Of a stretch of DNA of 64,000 nucleotides, positions 1 to 8,409 are shown piece by piece. The position numbers and the translations under genes were made by a program. How positions within the stretch are numbered: position 1 is the first letter of the stretch; each line of letters starts with the position of its first letter. Source of the DNA: Blastococcus sp. TF02A-26 (GTDB lineage: Bacteria > Actinomycetota > Actinomycetes > Mycobacteriales > Geodermatophilaceae); assembly GCF_003319125.1 (NCBI RefSeq), contig NZ_QOHG01000010.1:62001-126000 (forward strand). Reading direction: 5' to 3'. The notes under the pieces were generated by a model, which was given only the letters and a program-made list of their open reading frames with translations, searched no databases and was not told the origin of the DNA.

Positions 1-1
1 G

Positions 2-1168
2 GTGCTGGGCCCGCGGCGGGTGTCCTCCGGGATGCTGGCGGCCAACCACGCCTCCTACCTGGAGTACCGGCCGCTGGGCGTGGTCGGCGTGATCGGCCCG
101 TGGAACTACCCGGTCTTCACGCCGATGGGCTCGATCGCCTACGCCCTGGCCGCGGGCAACGCCGTCGTCTTCAAGCCCTCGGAGCACACCCCGGCGATCG
201 GCGCCTGGCTGGCCGCCGCCTGGCGGGCGGCCGTCCCGGACGCGGCCGACGCCTTCCAGGTCGTGACCGGCTTCGGCGAGACCGGTGCCGCGCTGTGCGG
301 TGCCGGCGTCGGGAAGCTGGCGTTCACCGGCTCGGCGCCGACCGGCCGCAAGGTCATGGCCGCCTGCGCGGAGACCCTCACCCCGGTGCTCATGGAGCTC
401 GGCGGCAAGGACGCGATGATCGTCGACGACGACGCCGACGTGGCCGCCGCGGCCGACGCCGCCGTCTGGGGCGCGATGAGCAACGCCGGGCAGACCTGCA
501 TCGGCATCGAGCGGGTGTACGCCACCTCCGCGGTCTACGACCGGTTCGTCGCCGAGGTGACCGCCAAGGCCCGCGACCTGCGCCCCGGCTCGGACGACGA
601 CGCCGCCTACGGACCGATGACCATGGCCTCGCAGACCGACGTGGTGCGCCGGCACCTGGACGACGCGGTGGAGACCGGTGGCCGCGTGCTGGTCGGCGGC
701 ACCGTCGACGGGCGCTACGTCTCCCCCACCGTGATCGTCGACGCCCCGGAGACCTCCGCCGCCGTGTGCGAGGAGACCTTCGGCCCGACGATCACCATCA
801 CGCGGGTGCGCGACGCCGAGGAGGCGCTGGAGCGCACCAACGCCAACCCGCACGGGCTGGCCGGCTCGGTCTACTCGAACTCGAAGGCCAAGGCGATGGA
901 GCTGGCCCGCCGGATGAAGAGCGGCATGACCTCGATCAACTCGGTGCTGACCTTCGCCTCGGTGCCGGCGCTGCCCTTCGGCGGTGTGGGCGAGAGCGGC
1001 TTCGGCCGGATCCACGGCGAGGACGGGCTCAAGGAGTTCACCCGGGCCAAGGCGATCACGCGCAAGCGGTTCTCGCTGCCGGTCGACCTGATGAGCTTCG
1101 GCCGGCCGGCGCAGGCCACCGACGCGCTCGCCCGGGTCATGGGCATGGTGCACGGGCGGCACCGGTGA
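2..1168 (+). CDS. Aldehyde dehydrogenase family protein, 5' end outside window
   Basis: NAD(P)-dependent aldehyde dehydrogenase that would oxidise an aldehyde to its acid in the cytosol. The reading frame is open to the window edge, so the N-terminal part of the coenzyme domain is missing; about 388 residues remain. Visible family signatures are the PWNYP and FKPSE cofactor-binding segments, the glutamate motif MELGGKD, and the catalytic cysteine in GQTCIG (near base 496). The C-terminal FGGVGESGFGR motif is also present. Its stop overlaps the GTG of the following GMC oxidoreductase by 4 bp, so the two are translationally coupled. An alcohol-to-aldehyde-to-acid pair, as in choline oxidation, is a reasonable reading, but the substrate cannot be told. 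Confidence 0.9.
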   Translation: MLGPRRVSSGMLAANHASYLEYRPLGVVGVIGPWNYPVFTPMGSIAYALAAGNAVVFKPSEHTPAIGAWLAAAWRAAVPDAADAFQVVTGFGETGAALCGAGVGKLAFTGSAPTGRKVMAACAETLTPVLMELGGKDAMIVDDDADVAAAADAAVWGAMSNAGQTCIGIERVYATSAVYDRFVAEVTAKARDLRPGSDDDAAYGPMTMASQTDVVRRHLDDAVETGGRVLVGGTVDGRYVSPTVIVDAPETSAAVCEETFGPTITITRVRDAEEALERTNANPHGLAGSVYSNSKAKAMELARRMKSGMTSINSVLTFASVPALPFGGVGESGFGRIHGEDGLKEFTRAKAITRKRFSLPVDLMSFGRPAQATDALARVMGMVHGRHR

Positions 1169-2766
1169 CGGGACCGCAGGACGAGTACGACGTCGTCGTC
1201 GTCGGGGCCGGCTCGGCGGGCTGCGCGCTCGCCGGGCGGCTGACCGAGGACCCGTCGCTCAGGGTCCTCCTGCTGGAGGCCGGCGGGTCCGACGACGTCC
1301 TCGAGGTGCAGATCCCGGCCGCGCTCTACAAGGTCTGGCGCACCCGGCGGGACTGGAACTACACGACCGAGCCGCAGCCGGGGCTCGGCGGACGCCGGCT
1401 CTTCTGGCCCCGCGGGAAGCTGCTCGGCGGGTCGTCGTCGATCAACGCGATGATCTACATCCGCGGCGCCGCCGCCGACTACGACGAGTGGGCCGAGCTG
1501 ACCGGCGACCCGTCGTGGTCGTTCGAGAACGTGCTCCCGCTGTTCCGGCGCATGGAGGACAACGCCCGCGGCGCCGACGCCTTCCACGGCACCGGCGGTC
1601 CGCTGCGGGTGGAGGACCCCCGCTCCCCGCACGCGTGGTCACGGGCGGCGATCGAGTCGGCGGTGGCGGCGGGCTACCCGCGCAACGACGACTTCAACGG
1701 CGCCGACCAGGAGGGCGTGGGCCTCTACCAGCTCACCCAGAAGCGCGGCCGGCGCTGGTCGGCGGCCGACGCCTACCTGCACCCGGTCGTGGACCGCCCC
1801 AACCTGACGGTGCTGACCGGCGCGACGACCACCCGCGTGCTGGTCTCCGGCGGGCGGGCGACCGGCGTCGAGTACCGGCGCGGCGGGCAGCTGCACACCG
1901 CGCACGCCGCCGCCGAGGTCGTGCTGGCCGGTGGCGCGGTGAACTCCCCGCAGCTGCTGATGCTCTCGGGCATCGGGCCGGGCGAGCACCTGCGCGAGGT
2001 CGGCGTCGACGTCGTCCACGACCTGCCCGGCGTGGGCGGCGGCCTGCAGGACCACCCGCTGGTGCCGACCATCTGGCACACCCGGCACGGCAAGTCGCTG
2101 TTCCGCGCCGAGTCGCCGTCGGGCTACGCGAAGTGGTTCGGCGCCCGGCGCGGTCCGCTGACCTCGAACCTCGCCGAGGCGGGGTTGTTCACCCGGTCCC
2201 GGCCGGACCTCGAGGCCCCCGACCTGCAGTACCACTTCCTGCCGGTCAAGTTCTGGCGGCAGGCGGAGGTCGACCCCGACGTCGACGCGTTCACCGCGGC
2301 GGCCGTGCTGGTGAAGGTGCACTCGCGGGGCTCGGTCCGGCTGCGGTCGGCCGACCCGACGTGGGCGCCGGCCATCGACGCCGGCTACCTCACCGACGAG
2401 CGCGACCTCGACGCCCTGGTCTGCGGGATCGAGAAGGCGCGCGAGATCGCCTCGACCGGACCGCTCGCCGACGTCCTGGAGGCGGAGTGGTCGCCCGGCG
2501 CCGCGGTGTCCTCGAAGGACGCGCTCCGGCAGTCGGTCCGCGACACCCTCGAGTCGCTGTACCACCCGGTGTCCTCGTGCCGGATGGGCACCGACGACCA
2601 GGCCGTCGTCGACCCGCAGCTGCGGGTGCACGGGATCGAGGGGCTGCGGGTGGTCGACGCCTCGGTCATGCCGACGCTGGTCCGCGGCAACACCAACGCC
2701 CCGACGATCATGATCGCCGAGCGCGCCGCCGACCTGATCGCGAACCGCACCCCCGCCCCCGTCTGA
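1165..2766 (+). CDS. GMC-family FAD oxidoreductase (choline dehydrogenase-like)
   Basis: Flavoprotein alcohol oxidase or dehydrogenase of the glucose-methanol-choline family, 533 residues, the usual length. The N-terminal FAD motif VVVGAGSAGC starts near residue 9. GGSSSINAMIYIRG follows near residue 90. The C-terminal YHPVSSCRMG near residue 467 carries the catalytic histidine, and the closing segment has the family NTNAPTIMIAERAAD pattern. GTG at 1165 is chosen because it overlaps the upstream stop as GTGA and sits just before the FAD motif. With the aldehyde dehydrogenase it would oxidise an alcohol in two steps. It resembles BetA of betaine synthesis, but no choline transporter or BetI is nearby, so the substrate is left open. 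Confidence 0.9.
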   Translation: MTGPQDEYDVVVVGAGSAGCALAGRLTEDPSLRVLLLEAGGSDDVLEVQIPAALYKVWRTRRDWNYTTEPQPGLGGRRLFWPRGKLLGGSSSINAMIYIRGAAADYDEWAELTGDPSWSFENVLPLFRRMEDNARGADAFHGTGGPLRVEDPRSPHAWSRAAIESAVAAGYPRNDDFNGADQEGVGLYQLTQKRGRRWSAADAYLHPVVDRPNLTVLTGATTTRVLVSGGRATGVEYRRGGQLHTAHAAAEVVLAGGAVNSPQLLMLSGIGPGEHLREVGVDVVHDLPGVGGGLQDHPLVPTIWHTRHGKSLFRAESPSGYAKWFGARRGPLTSNLAEAGLFTRSRPDLEAPDLQYHFLPVKFWRQAEVDPDVDAFTAAAVLVKVHSRGSVRLRSADPTWAPAIDAGYLTDERDLDALVCGIEKAREIASTGPLADVLEAEWSPGAAVSSKDALRQSVRDTLESLYHPVSSCRMGTDDQAVVDPQLRVHGIEGLRVVDASVMPTLVRGNTNAPTIMIAERAADLIANRTPAPV

Positions 2767-2768
2767 GC

Positions 2769-2807
2769 GGAGTCGCTGGGTGACGGAAACCGTCACCCAG
2801 CGACTCC
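2769..2807. terminator. Bidirectional hairpin terminator, repeat family copy 1
   Basis: Perfect 18-bp inverted repeat: GGAGTCGCTGGGTGACGG (2769-2786), loop AAA, then its complement (2790-2807). It fills the gap between the convergent GMC oxidoreductase and MFS genes, so it likely terminates both. A near-identical hairpin lies at 11100-11138 with one covarying base pair. There is no U-tract, as is common in actinobacteria. Confidence 0.8.
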
Positions 2808-2809
2808 GT

Positions 2810-4150
2810 TCAGCCGTGGGCCTGGTCGGCGGTGGCGGTCTGCGGATCGGTCGGCAGCGTCGGGGGGACGGCGGGCGGCGGGACCGGGCGGGTGATCGAC
2901 ACCGACATCAGCGCCGCGGCCAGGCAGAGGCCACCGGCCAGCACCCAGGCCAGGTCGTAGGAGCCGGTCACGTCGCGGATGACACCGCCGCCGAAGGCCG
3001 CGAACGCCGAGCCGATCTGGTGGGAGGCGAACACCCAGCCGAAGACGATCGGCGCCCGTGATCCGAAGTGCTCCCGGCACAGGGCGAGCGTCGGTGGCAC
3101 GGTGGCCACCCAGTCCAGGCCGTAGAAGACGATGAACACGACCATGCTGGCGTGCAGGTCGGGCCCGAACAGCGCCGGGAGCAGGAACAGCGAGGCGCCG
3201 CGCAGGCCGTAGTAGGCCAGGAGCAACAGCCGCGGGTCGACCCGGTCGGTCAGCCAGCCGGAGAAGATCGTCCCGGCGATGTCGAAGATGCCGACGACGG
3301 CGAGCAGCCCGGCCGCGGTGGTCACCGGCATGCCGTGGTCGTGCGCGGCCGGGATGAAGTGCGGCTGCACCAGTCCGTTGGTGGACAGCCCGCAGATGAA
3401 GAAGCCGCCGGCCAGCAGCCAGAACGCCCGTGACCGGGACGCCGTCAGCAGTCCCTGGACCGCGGTGCGGGCCGCGCCGGAGCGGACCGGGTCGACGTCG
3501 TCGGCCGCCGTCCCGCCGTAGGGGACGACGCCGACGTCGCGCGGCCGGTCGCGCAGCAGCCACGCCACGAGCGGGACGACGGCCAGCGCCGCCGCCGTGG
3601 TGCCCAGCGACGCCGCCCGCCAGCCCCACGTCCCGTCGATCCAGGCGACCAGCGGCAGGAACACCAGCTGCCCGGCCGCGCCGCCGGCGGTGAGGACGCC
3701 GGACACCAGGCCGCGGCGGGCCACGAACCACCGCCCGGTCACGGTCGCCACCAGCGACAGCGCCATCGACCCGGCGCCGAGACCCACCAGGACGCCCCAC
3801 AGCAGGACCAGCTGCCAGCTCGCCGTCATGAAGACGGTCAGCCCGCTGCCGACGGCGACGAGCAGCAGGGCGCACACGACGACCCGGCGGATGCCGAACC
3901 GCTCCATCAGCGCGGCCGCGAACGGCGCGGTCAGCCCGTAGAGCGCCATGTTCACCGCGACGGCCGCCGAGATGGTCGACACCGACCAGCCGAACTCCTC
4001 GCGGAGCGGGTCGATGAGCACGCCGGGCACGGCACGGAAGGCGGCGGCACCGACCAGCGCGAGGAACGTGACCGCGGCGACCCACCACGCCGGGTGGATG
4101 CGGCGGGGTGCCCGGACGGGCGGGATGGGGCGGGCGGCGGTGCTGGTCAC
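2810..4150 (-). CDS. MFS transporter
   Basis: Major facilitator superfamily carrier of the cytoplasmic membrane, 446 residues with about 12 hydrophobic helices. A charged motif typical of the loop after helix 2 (ALMERFGIRR) is visible, with two six-helix halves joined by a hydrophilic stretch around residues 210-230. The layout (WAVGIGSTI-like first helices, ISG/FSGWLTDRV in the second half) resembles monocarboxylate or oxalate/formate antiporter-like carriers, but substrate cannot be assigned. The GTG start at 4150 has a purine-rich stretch (GGAGGGATCCTCTCC) upstream. It is divergent from the GlxA-type regulator, which may control it. The 3' end shares the hairpin at 2769-2807 with the GMC gene. 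Confidence 0.85.
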   Translation of the reverse strand: MTSTAARPIPPVRAPRRIHPAWWVAAVTFLALVGAAAFRAVPGVLIDPLREEFGWSVSTISAAVAVNMALYGLTAPFAAALMERFGIRRVVVCALLLVAVGSGLTVFMTASWQLVLLWGVLVGLGAGSMALSLVATVTGRWFVARRGLVSGVLTAGGAAGQLVFLPLVAWIDGTWGWRAASLGTTAAALAVVPLVAWLLRDRPRDVGVVPYGGTAADDVDPVRSGAARTAVQGLLTASRSRAFWLLAGGFFICGLSTNGLVQPHFIPAAHDHGMPVTTAAGLLAVVGIFDIAGTIFSGWLTDRVDPRLLLLAYYGLRGASLFLLPALFGPDLHASMVVFIVFYGLDWVATVPPTLALCREHFGSRAPIVFGWVFASHQIGSAFAAFGGGVIRDVTGSYDLAWVLAGGLCLAAALMSVSITRPVPPPAVPPTLPTDPQTATADQAHG

Positions 4151-4221
4151 GACGGAGAGGATCCCTCCTGCCCGACGACGCGACGAGTGGCCCGACGGCC
4201 AACATGTGCAAGCATCCGGCC

Positions 4222-5244
4222 ATGTCCCGAGGCCCGAGTCCGGCCATGCCGCACCCAGGCCACCCGGACCGGCACGAGGTCGTCGTCCTCGCGTTGGAGA
4301 ACTGCATCGCCTTCGAGCTGGGGCTCCCCCACCGGCTGCTCGGCTCGGCCGTGGACGCCGACGAGCGCCCGCTCTACCGGGTGCGGGTCGCGACCCTCGA
4401 CGGTGGCCCGGTGCGGTCCTCGGCCGGGTTCGGTGTGCTGCCCGAGCACGACGCCGCGGTGCTGGCGACGGCGCGCACGGTCGTCGTCCCCGGGGTCTTC
4501 GGCGGCCCGGCGATGACCGAGGGGCGGGTGCCCGACGAGCTGGCCTCGGCGCTGCGCGGCGCGGCGGCCGGCGGGGCCCGGCTGCTGTCCATCTGCACCG
4601 GGGCGTTCGTCCTCGCGGCCGCCGGGCTCCTCGACGGGCGGCCGGCCACCACCCACTGGATGCACGCCGAGGCCTTCCGCCGGCACTTCCCCGCGGTGCG
4701 GCTGGACCCCGGCGTCCTGTTCGTCGACGACGGCGACGTCCTCACCTCCGCCGGGAACGCCGCGGGCATCGACCTGCTCCTGCACCTGGTCCGCCGCGAC
4801 CACGGCAGCGAGGTCGCCAACCGGGCCGCCCGGCGCAACGTCGTCGCCCCGTGGCGCGAGGGCGGCCAGTCGCAGTTCGTCGAGCGGCCGCTGCCCGAGC
4901 CGGGAGGCGCCGGTACCGCGGCCACCCGCACCTGGGCGAGCGAGCGCCTGAGCGAGCCGCTCAGCCTGGCCGACCTGGCCGGGCACGCGCGGATGAGCGT
5001 CCGCACCTTCACCCGGCGCTTCCGCGAGGAGACCGGGCTCTCGCCGCTGCGCTGGCTGGCCGCCCAGCGGCTGGCGCTGGCCCGGCAGCTGCTGGAGTCC
5101 ACCGACGCCTCGGTCGACCGCGTCGCCGCCGACGCCGGGTTCGGCACGCCGGCCTCGCTGCGGCAGCACCTGCGCGCGGCGATCGGCGTGGCCCCGCACG
5201 CCTACCGGCGCAGCTACCGCGGGGGAACTCCCGCCGGGGTGTGA
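4222..5244 (+). CDS. GlxA family AraC-type regulator with DJ-1/PfpI domain
   Basis: Transcriptional regulator of about 340 residues. An N-terminal DJ-1/PfpI-like (class I glutamine amidotransferase-like) domain has the elbow LLSICTGAFVLA with a cysteine near residue 125. The C-terminal AraC double helix-turn-helix runs from about residue 240 (LSLADLAGHARMSVRTFTRR to the GFGTPASLRQH segment). Start choice is uncertain: ATGs at 4204, 4222 and 4246 are in frame without a Shine-Dalgarno sequence. ATG 4222 is preferred because AAGCAT at 4210-4215 lies exactly 6 nt upstream, fitting a leaderless transcript. It is divergent from the MFS gene, its most likely target. Effector unknown. Confidence 0.85.
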   Translation: MSRGPSPAMPHPGHPDRHEVVVLALENCIAFELGLPHRLLGSAVDADERPLYRVRVATLDGGPVRSSAGFGVLPEHDAAVLATARTVVVPGVFGGPAMTEGRVPDELASALRGAAAGGARLLSICTGAFVLAAAGLLDGRPATTHWMHAEAFRRHFPAVRLDPGVLFVDDGDVLTSAGNAAGIDLLLHLVRRDHGSEVANRAARRNVVAPWREGGQSQFVERPLPEPGGAGTAATRTWASERLSEPLSLADLAGHARMSVRTFTRRFREETGLSPLRWLAAQRLALARQLLESTDASVDRVAADAGFGTPASLRQHLRAAIGVAPHAYRRSYRGGTPAGV

Positions 5245-5341
5245 CCGGACACTCCTCCTCGGAGGGACGTGCCCGGGGCCCGCGTCTGGTTGAGTGGGGA
5301 GACCGGCGCCGGTCCGCTGCCCATCCGGGGCGGCTGGACGC

Positions 5342-5391
5342 GACGTCGGACCGAGGCCGCGCCACCCTGGCGCGCCCGGTCGTCCGACGTC
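5342..5391 (+). promoter_or_regulatory. Large stem-loop in the leader of the DEAD-box helicase gene
   Basis: Nested inverted repeats lie about 100 bp before the helicase start. The outer arms are ACGTCGGAC (5343-5351) and GTCCGACGT (5382-5390). The inner arms are GGCCGCGCCA (5355-5364) and TGGCGCGCC (5368-5376). It could terminate the upstream regulator gene or act as a leader element of the helicase mRNA; the sequence does not decide. Confidence 0.5.
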
Positions 5392-5492
5392 CCAGCCGAC
5401 GACGTACGCGCCGCCCTGCTCCGAGCAGGTGTGCCGGCGCGCGTCCGCGCCGGTGCGATCGTGCGGCCACTCGAACGTCGAGGAAGTCGTAG

Positions 5493-7097
5493 ATGAGCTC
5501 CCCCCAGAACACCCCCGCCCCGAACGCGTCCGGTGACGGCCGTCCGCGCCGCCGTCGCGGTGGCCGCGGCCGCGGCACCGGCACCGGCACGGGCCAGCCG
5601 ACCGCTCCCGCAGCGGTCCGCCCGCAGACCGCCCCCGCACCGGCGCCGGCCGTCGTGCCCGCCGGCGACGTCGCCACCGTGCTGCCGACCGACACCACCT
5701 TCGAGGCGCTCGGCGTCCCCGCCCCGCTGGTCGAGGTGCTGACCGCCAGCGGCATCACCGCGCCGTTCCCGATCCAGGTCGCCACGCTGCCCGACACGCT
5801 CGCCGGCCGCGACGTGCTCGGCCGCGGCCGCACCGGCTCGGGCAAGACCCTGGCCTTCAGCATCCCGCTGGTCGCGCGCCTGGCCGCCTCCGACAGCCGC
5901 CGGACGCCCAGGAAGCCGCGCGCGCTGATCCTGGTCCCGACCCGCGAGCTGGCCAACCAGGTCGCCGCGGTCGTGAACCCGCTGGCCACCGCGCTCGGCA
6001 TGCGCACCACCGTCGTCTTCGGCGGCGTCGGGCAGAACCCGCAGGTCCAGGCGCTGGCCGCCGGCGTCGACGTCCTCATCGCCTGCCCCGGCCGGCTCGA
6101 GGACCTCATCGGCCAGGGCCACGCCGACCTCTCCGCCGTCGAGGTCACCATCCTCGACGAGGCCGACCACATGGCCGACCTGGGCTTCCTGCCCGGCGTC
6201 AAGCGACTGCTGGACCGGACGCCGAAGGTGGGCCAGCGGCTGCTGTTCTCCGCCACGCTGGACAACGGCGTCGACGTCCTGGTCAAGCGCTACCTGTCGA
6301 ACCCGACGACGCACTCGGTCGACCCGGCGGTCGCGCCGGTGTCGACGATGACCCACCACGTGTTCCGGGTCGACGCCGCCGACAAGGGCGAGATCGTGAA
6401 GCAGCTGGCCTCCGGCCTCGGCCGCAGCGTGCTGTTCATGCGCACCAAGCACCAGGCCAAGAAGCTGGCCAAGCAGCTCACCGCTGCCGGCATCCCCGCC
6501 GTCGACCTGCACGGCAACCTCAGCCAGAACGCCCGCGAGCGCAACCTCGAGGCGTTCAGCACCGGCGAGACGCGCGTGCTCGTCGCGACCGACATCGCCG
6601 CCCGCGGCATCCACGTCGACGACGTCGCGCTGGTCGTGCACGTCGACCCGCCGGCCGAGCACAAGGCGTACCTGCACCGCTCGGGCCGCACCGCCCGGGC
6701 CGGCGCCGGCGGCGTCGTCGTCACCATCGCCACGCCCGACCAGGCCGGCGAGGTGCGGCAGCTGACCCGCCAGGCCGGGATCACCCCGGAGGTCGCGGCG
6801 ATCAAGCCCGGCGCCCGCGAGATCACCGCGCTCACCGGCCCCGCCGCGCCGTACGTCGAGCCGGCTCCGGTGCCCGAGCAGCAGCCGCAGGGCCAGGGCG
6901 GCGGGCGTCGTCGTCGCGGGGGTTCGGGCTCCGGGACCGCCTCGGCGAAGCCGGCGGCCGCCGCCGGTGGTCGAGGAGGCTCCGGCGGCTCCGGTCGGCC
7001 GAGCGGGCCGGCGCGCACCCGCGCCGAGCTGGCCGCCCGCGCCGGCACGCACTCCGCCGCCTCGTTCAGCGGCGGCCGGGCGCGCCGCGGGCGCTGA
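5493..7097 (+). CDS. DEAD-box ATP-dependent RNA helicase
   Basis: Superfamily 2 RNA helicase, 534 residues, expected to unwind RNA duplexes in cold adaptation, ribosome assembly or mRNA decay. The first 60 residues are basic and Pro/Ala-rich. Then come the Q motif (TTFEALGV ... FPIQ), motif I RTGSGKT near residue 115, PTRELANQ, CPGRLEDL (an unusual Cys in motif Ib), LDEADHM near 220 with the DEAD box, SAT near 253, and ATDIAARGIHVDD with HRSGRTARAG near 395. The last about 80 residues are Gly/Arg/Ser-rich, an RNA-binding tail. A 248-bp gap with a strong stem-loop precedes it, suggesting post-transcriptional control. Confidence 0.95.
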   Translation: MSSPQNTPAPNASGDGRPRRRRGGRGRGTGTGTGQPTAPAAVRPQTAPAPAPAVVPAGDVATVLPTDTTFEALGVPAPLVEVLTASGITAPFPIQVATLPDTLAGRDVLGRGRTGSGKTLAFSIPLVARLAASDSRRTPRKPRALILVPTRELANQVAAVVNPLATALGMRTTVVFGGVGQNPQVQALAAGVDVLIACPGRLEDLIGQGHADLSAVEVTILDEADHMADLGFLPGVKRLLDRTPKVGQRLLFSATLDNGVDVLVKRYLSNPTTHSVDPAVAPVSTMTHHVFRVDAADKGEIVKQLASGLGRSVLFMRTKHQAKKLAKQLTAAGIPAVDLHGNLSQNARERNLEAFSTGETRVLVATDIAARGIHVDDVALVVHVDPPAEHKAYLHRSGRTARAGAGGVVVTIATPDQAGEVRQLTRQAGITPEVAAIKPGAREITALTGPAAPYVEPAPVPEQQPQGQGGGRRRRGGSGSGTASAKPAAAAGGRGGSGGSGRPSGPARTRAELAARAGTHSAASFSGGRARRGR

Positions 7098-7188
7098 CGC
7101 CCCAGGGTTGACCCGCGGGGCGCGGGGCACAGGGACGACGACGAGGACCGGCGACCGCCGCCCTCCCGACCGACCAGTGAGGTGCCCC

Positions 7189-7701
7189 GTGGGTCTGCCC
7201 ATCACCCTGTCCGAGATCGGCCCGCGGCTGTCCGCCGGCGCGTTCATCCTCAACAGCGGCCTCGGCAAGCGCGGCGCGGACGAGGCGACCGCCGCCGGCC
7301 TGCACGGCTTCGCGGCGGGCACCTACCCCGTGCTCAAGAAGGTCGAGCCGGCGCAGTTCGCGCAGGGTCTCGCCGCGGCCGAGATCGGCATCGGCGCGGC
7401 GCTGCTGACGCCGTTCGTGCCGACCGCCGTCGCCGGCCTGCTGCTGACCGGCTTCTCGGGCGGGCTGCTCGGGCTGTACCTGAACACGCCGGGCATGCGG
7501 AAGGAGGGCAGCCTCGCCCCGACGCAGGAGGGCCTGGCCGTCGCCAAGGACGTCTGGCTGCTCGGCATCGGCGTCGGCCTGCTCACCCGCGGCTGGATCG
7601 AGCGCACGCCCCGGATCACGGTCAAGAAGGCCCGCAAGCAGGCCGAGAAGCAGGCCAAGCTGGCCGCCCGTGAGGCCCGGCGCGCCGCCCGCGCGGCCTG
7701 A
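7189..7701 (+). CDS. DoxX-like small membrane protein
   Basis: Protein of about 170 residues with three hydrophobic segments (roughly residues 60-80, 83-103 and 125-145) and a very basic C-terminal tail rich in Lys, Arg and Ala. The layout (short N-terminal helix with RLSAGAFILNSGLGKRG, then helices separated by short loops) resembles DoxX-family membrane proteins, a family without one settled function. GTG 7189 is favoured because GAGGTG lies 5-6 nt upstream; GTG 7177 is an in-frame alternative. It follows the helicase by 91 bp on the same strand. Assignment to DoxX rests on general pattern only. Confidence 0.6.
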   Translation: MGLPITLSEIGPRLSAGAFILNSGLGKRGADEATAAGLHGFAAGTYPVLKKVEPAQFAQGLAAAEIGIGAALLTPFVPTAVAGLLLTGFSGGLLGLYLNTPGMRKEGSLAPTQEGLAVAKDVWLLGIGVGLLTRGWIERTPRITVKKARKQAEKQAKLAAREARRAARAA

Positions 7702-7707
7702 CGGCAC

Positions 7708-7740
7708 GGGCGGCGGCGAACCGTTCCGGGACCGCCGCCC
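7708..7740 (+). terminator. Probable terminator after the DoxX-like gene
   Basis: Inverted repeat GGGCGGCGG (7708-7716) and CCGCCGCCC (7732-7740) with a 15-nt loop lies 6 bp after the stop codon. The stem is GC-only with no U-tract. Confidence 0.5.
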
Positions 7741-7830
7741 GAACGCCGGACGACACCGAGGTGCTGGTCCCCGCCGGTGCGGCGTCGTCGGCCGGACCCC
7801 CGGTCTCGGCGAGGTCACGACCTCCTGGGA

Positions 7831-7849
7831 GAACCCTGGACGAGGGTTC
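7831..7849. promoter_or_regulatory. Candidate operator upstream of the cupredoxin lipoprotein gene
   Basis: A perfect inverted repeat, GAACCCT (7831-7837) and AGGGTTC (7843-7849) with a 5-bp spacer, sits about 80 bp before the GTG at 7930. A shorter one, GAGGT/ACCTC (7811-7824), precedes it. The 7741-7929 gap has no ORF I would defend. Operator function is inference from symmetry and position. Confidence 0.35.
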
Positions 7850-7929
7850 CGGCAACTGCTTCAAGGTTGCAGGATCTCGGTGGGACGGAGGCCGCCCGGC
7901 GCCCGTCCACCGCCCGCGAGGAGGACCCC

Positions 7930-8409
7930 GTGACCCGTCCGACCGGCACCACCCGCCGAGCCCGCCGTGTGGGGGCGGGCCTGCTCGCCGCCGCCGCCCT
8001 CGTCCTCACCGCGTGCGGGAGCGACGACGACGGCGGGAACGCGGCCGCCGACACCAGCAGTTCCGCACCCTCCAGCTCGAGCCCGAGCGAGACGGCCAGC
8101 GGCGCGCCCGGCGCCGGGGCGACCGACACCGTGCACACCCTCGAGGTGACGTCCGTCGACTTCGACTACGAGCTGCCCTCGACCGACCTCGCGGCCGGCG
8201 AGTACACGATCGAGCTCACCAACGACGGCAGCGCCACCCACGACCTCGTGGTCGAGCGGGACGGCGAGGACGTCGCCGGGACCGAGGACATCGGACCCGG
8301 CCAGTCCAGCGCGGTCACGGTCACGCTGGAGCCGGGCGAGTACGTCTTCTACTGCTCGATCGGCAACCACCGCGGCATGGGCATGGAGGTGACGGTGACC
8401 GTCACGTGA
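7930..8409 (+). CDS. Cupredoxin-domain lipoprotein (putative type 1 copper protein)
   Basis: Secreted, lipid-anchored small copper protein of 159 residues. Residues 1-29 form a lipoprotein signal peptide with twin-arginine-like basic start and lipobox LTAC (Cys29). A Ser/Gly/Ala-rich linker follows to about residue 65, then a single cupredoxin beta-sandwich. Candidate copper ligands are His104 (ATHDL), Cys142 and His147 (YCSIGNHRGM), and Met150 or Met152, the normal type 1 set. GTG 7930 has GAGGA upstream. The stop overlaps the next gene by 4 bp, so the following membrane protein is probably a partner. The role is likely electron transfer or copper handling outside the membrane. Confidence 0.88.
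   Translation: MTRPTGTTRRARRVGAGLLAAAALVLTACGSDDDGGNAAADTSSSAPSSSSPSETASGAPGAGATDTVHTLEVTSVDFDYELPSTDLAAGEYTIELTNDGSATHDLVVERDGEDVAGTEDIGPGQSSAVTVTLEPGEYVFYCSIGNHRGMGMEVTVTVT

Noticed and set aside
871-1632. Minus-strand frame opposite the aldehyde dehydrogenase/GMC junction
   Set aside because: No recognisable domain, and it lies opposite two confident genes whose 4-bp overlap leaves no room for another gene.
1165-2766. Assigning the first two genes as betA/betB
   Set aside because: The GMC and aldehyde dehydrogenase families fit, but there is no choline transporter, BetI or substrate-specific motif nearby to justify the symbols.
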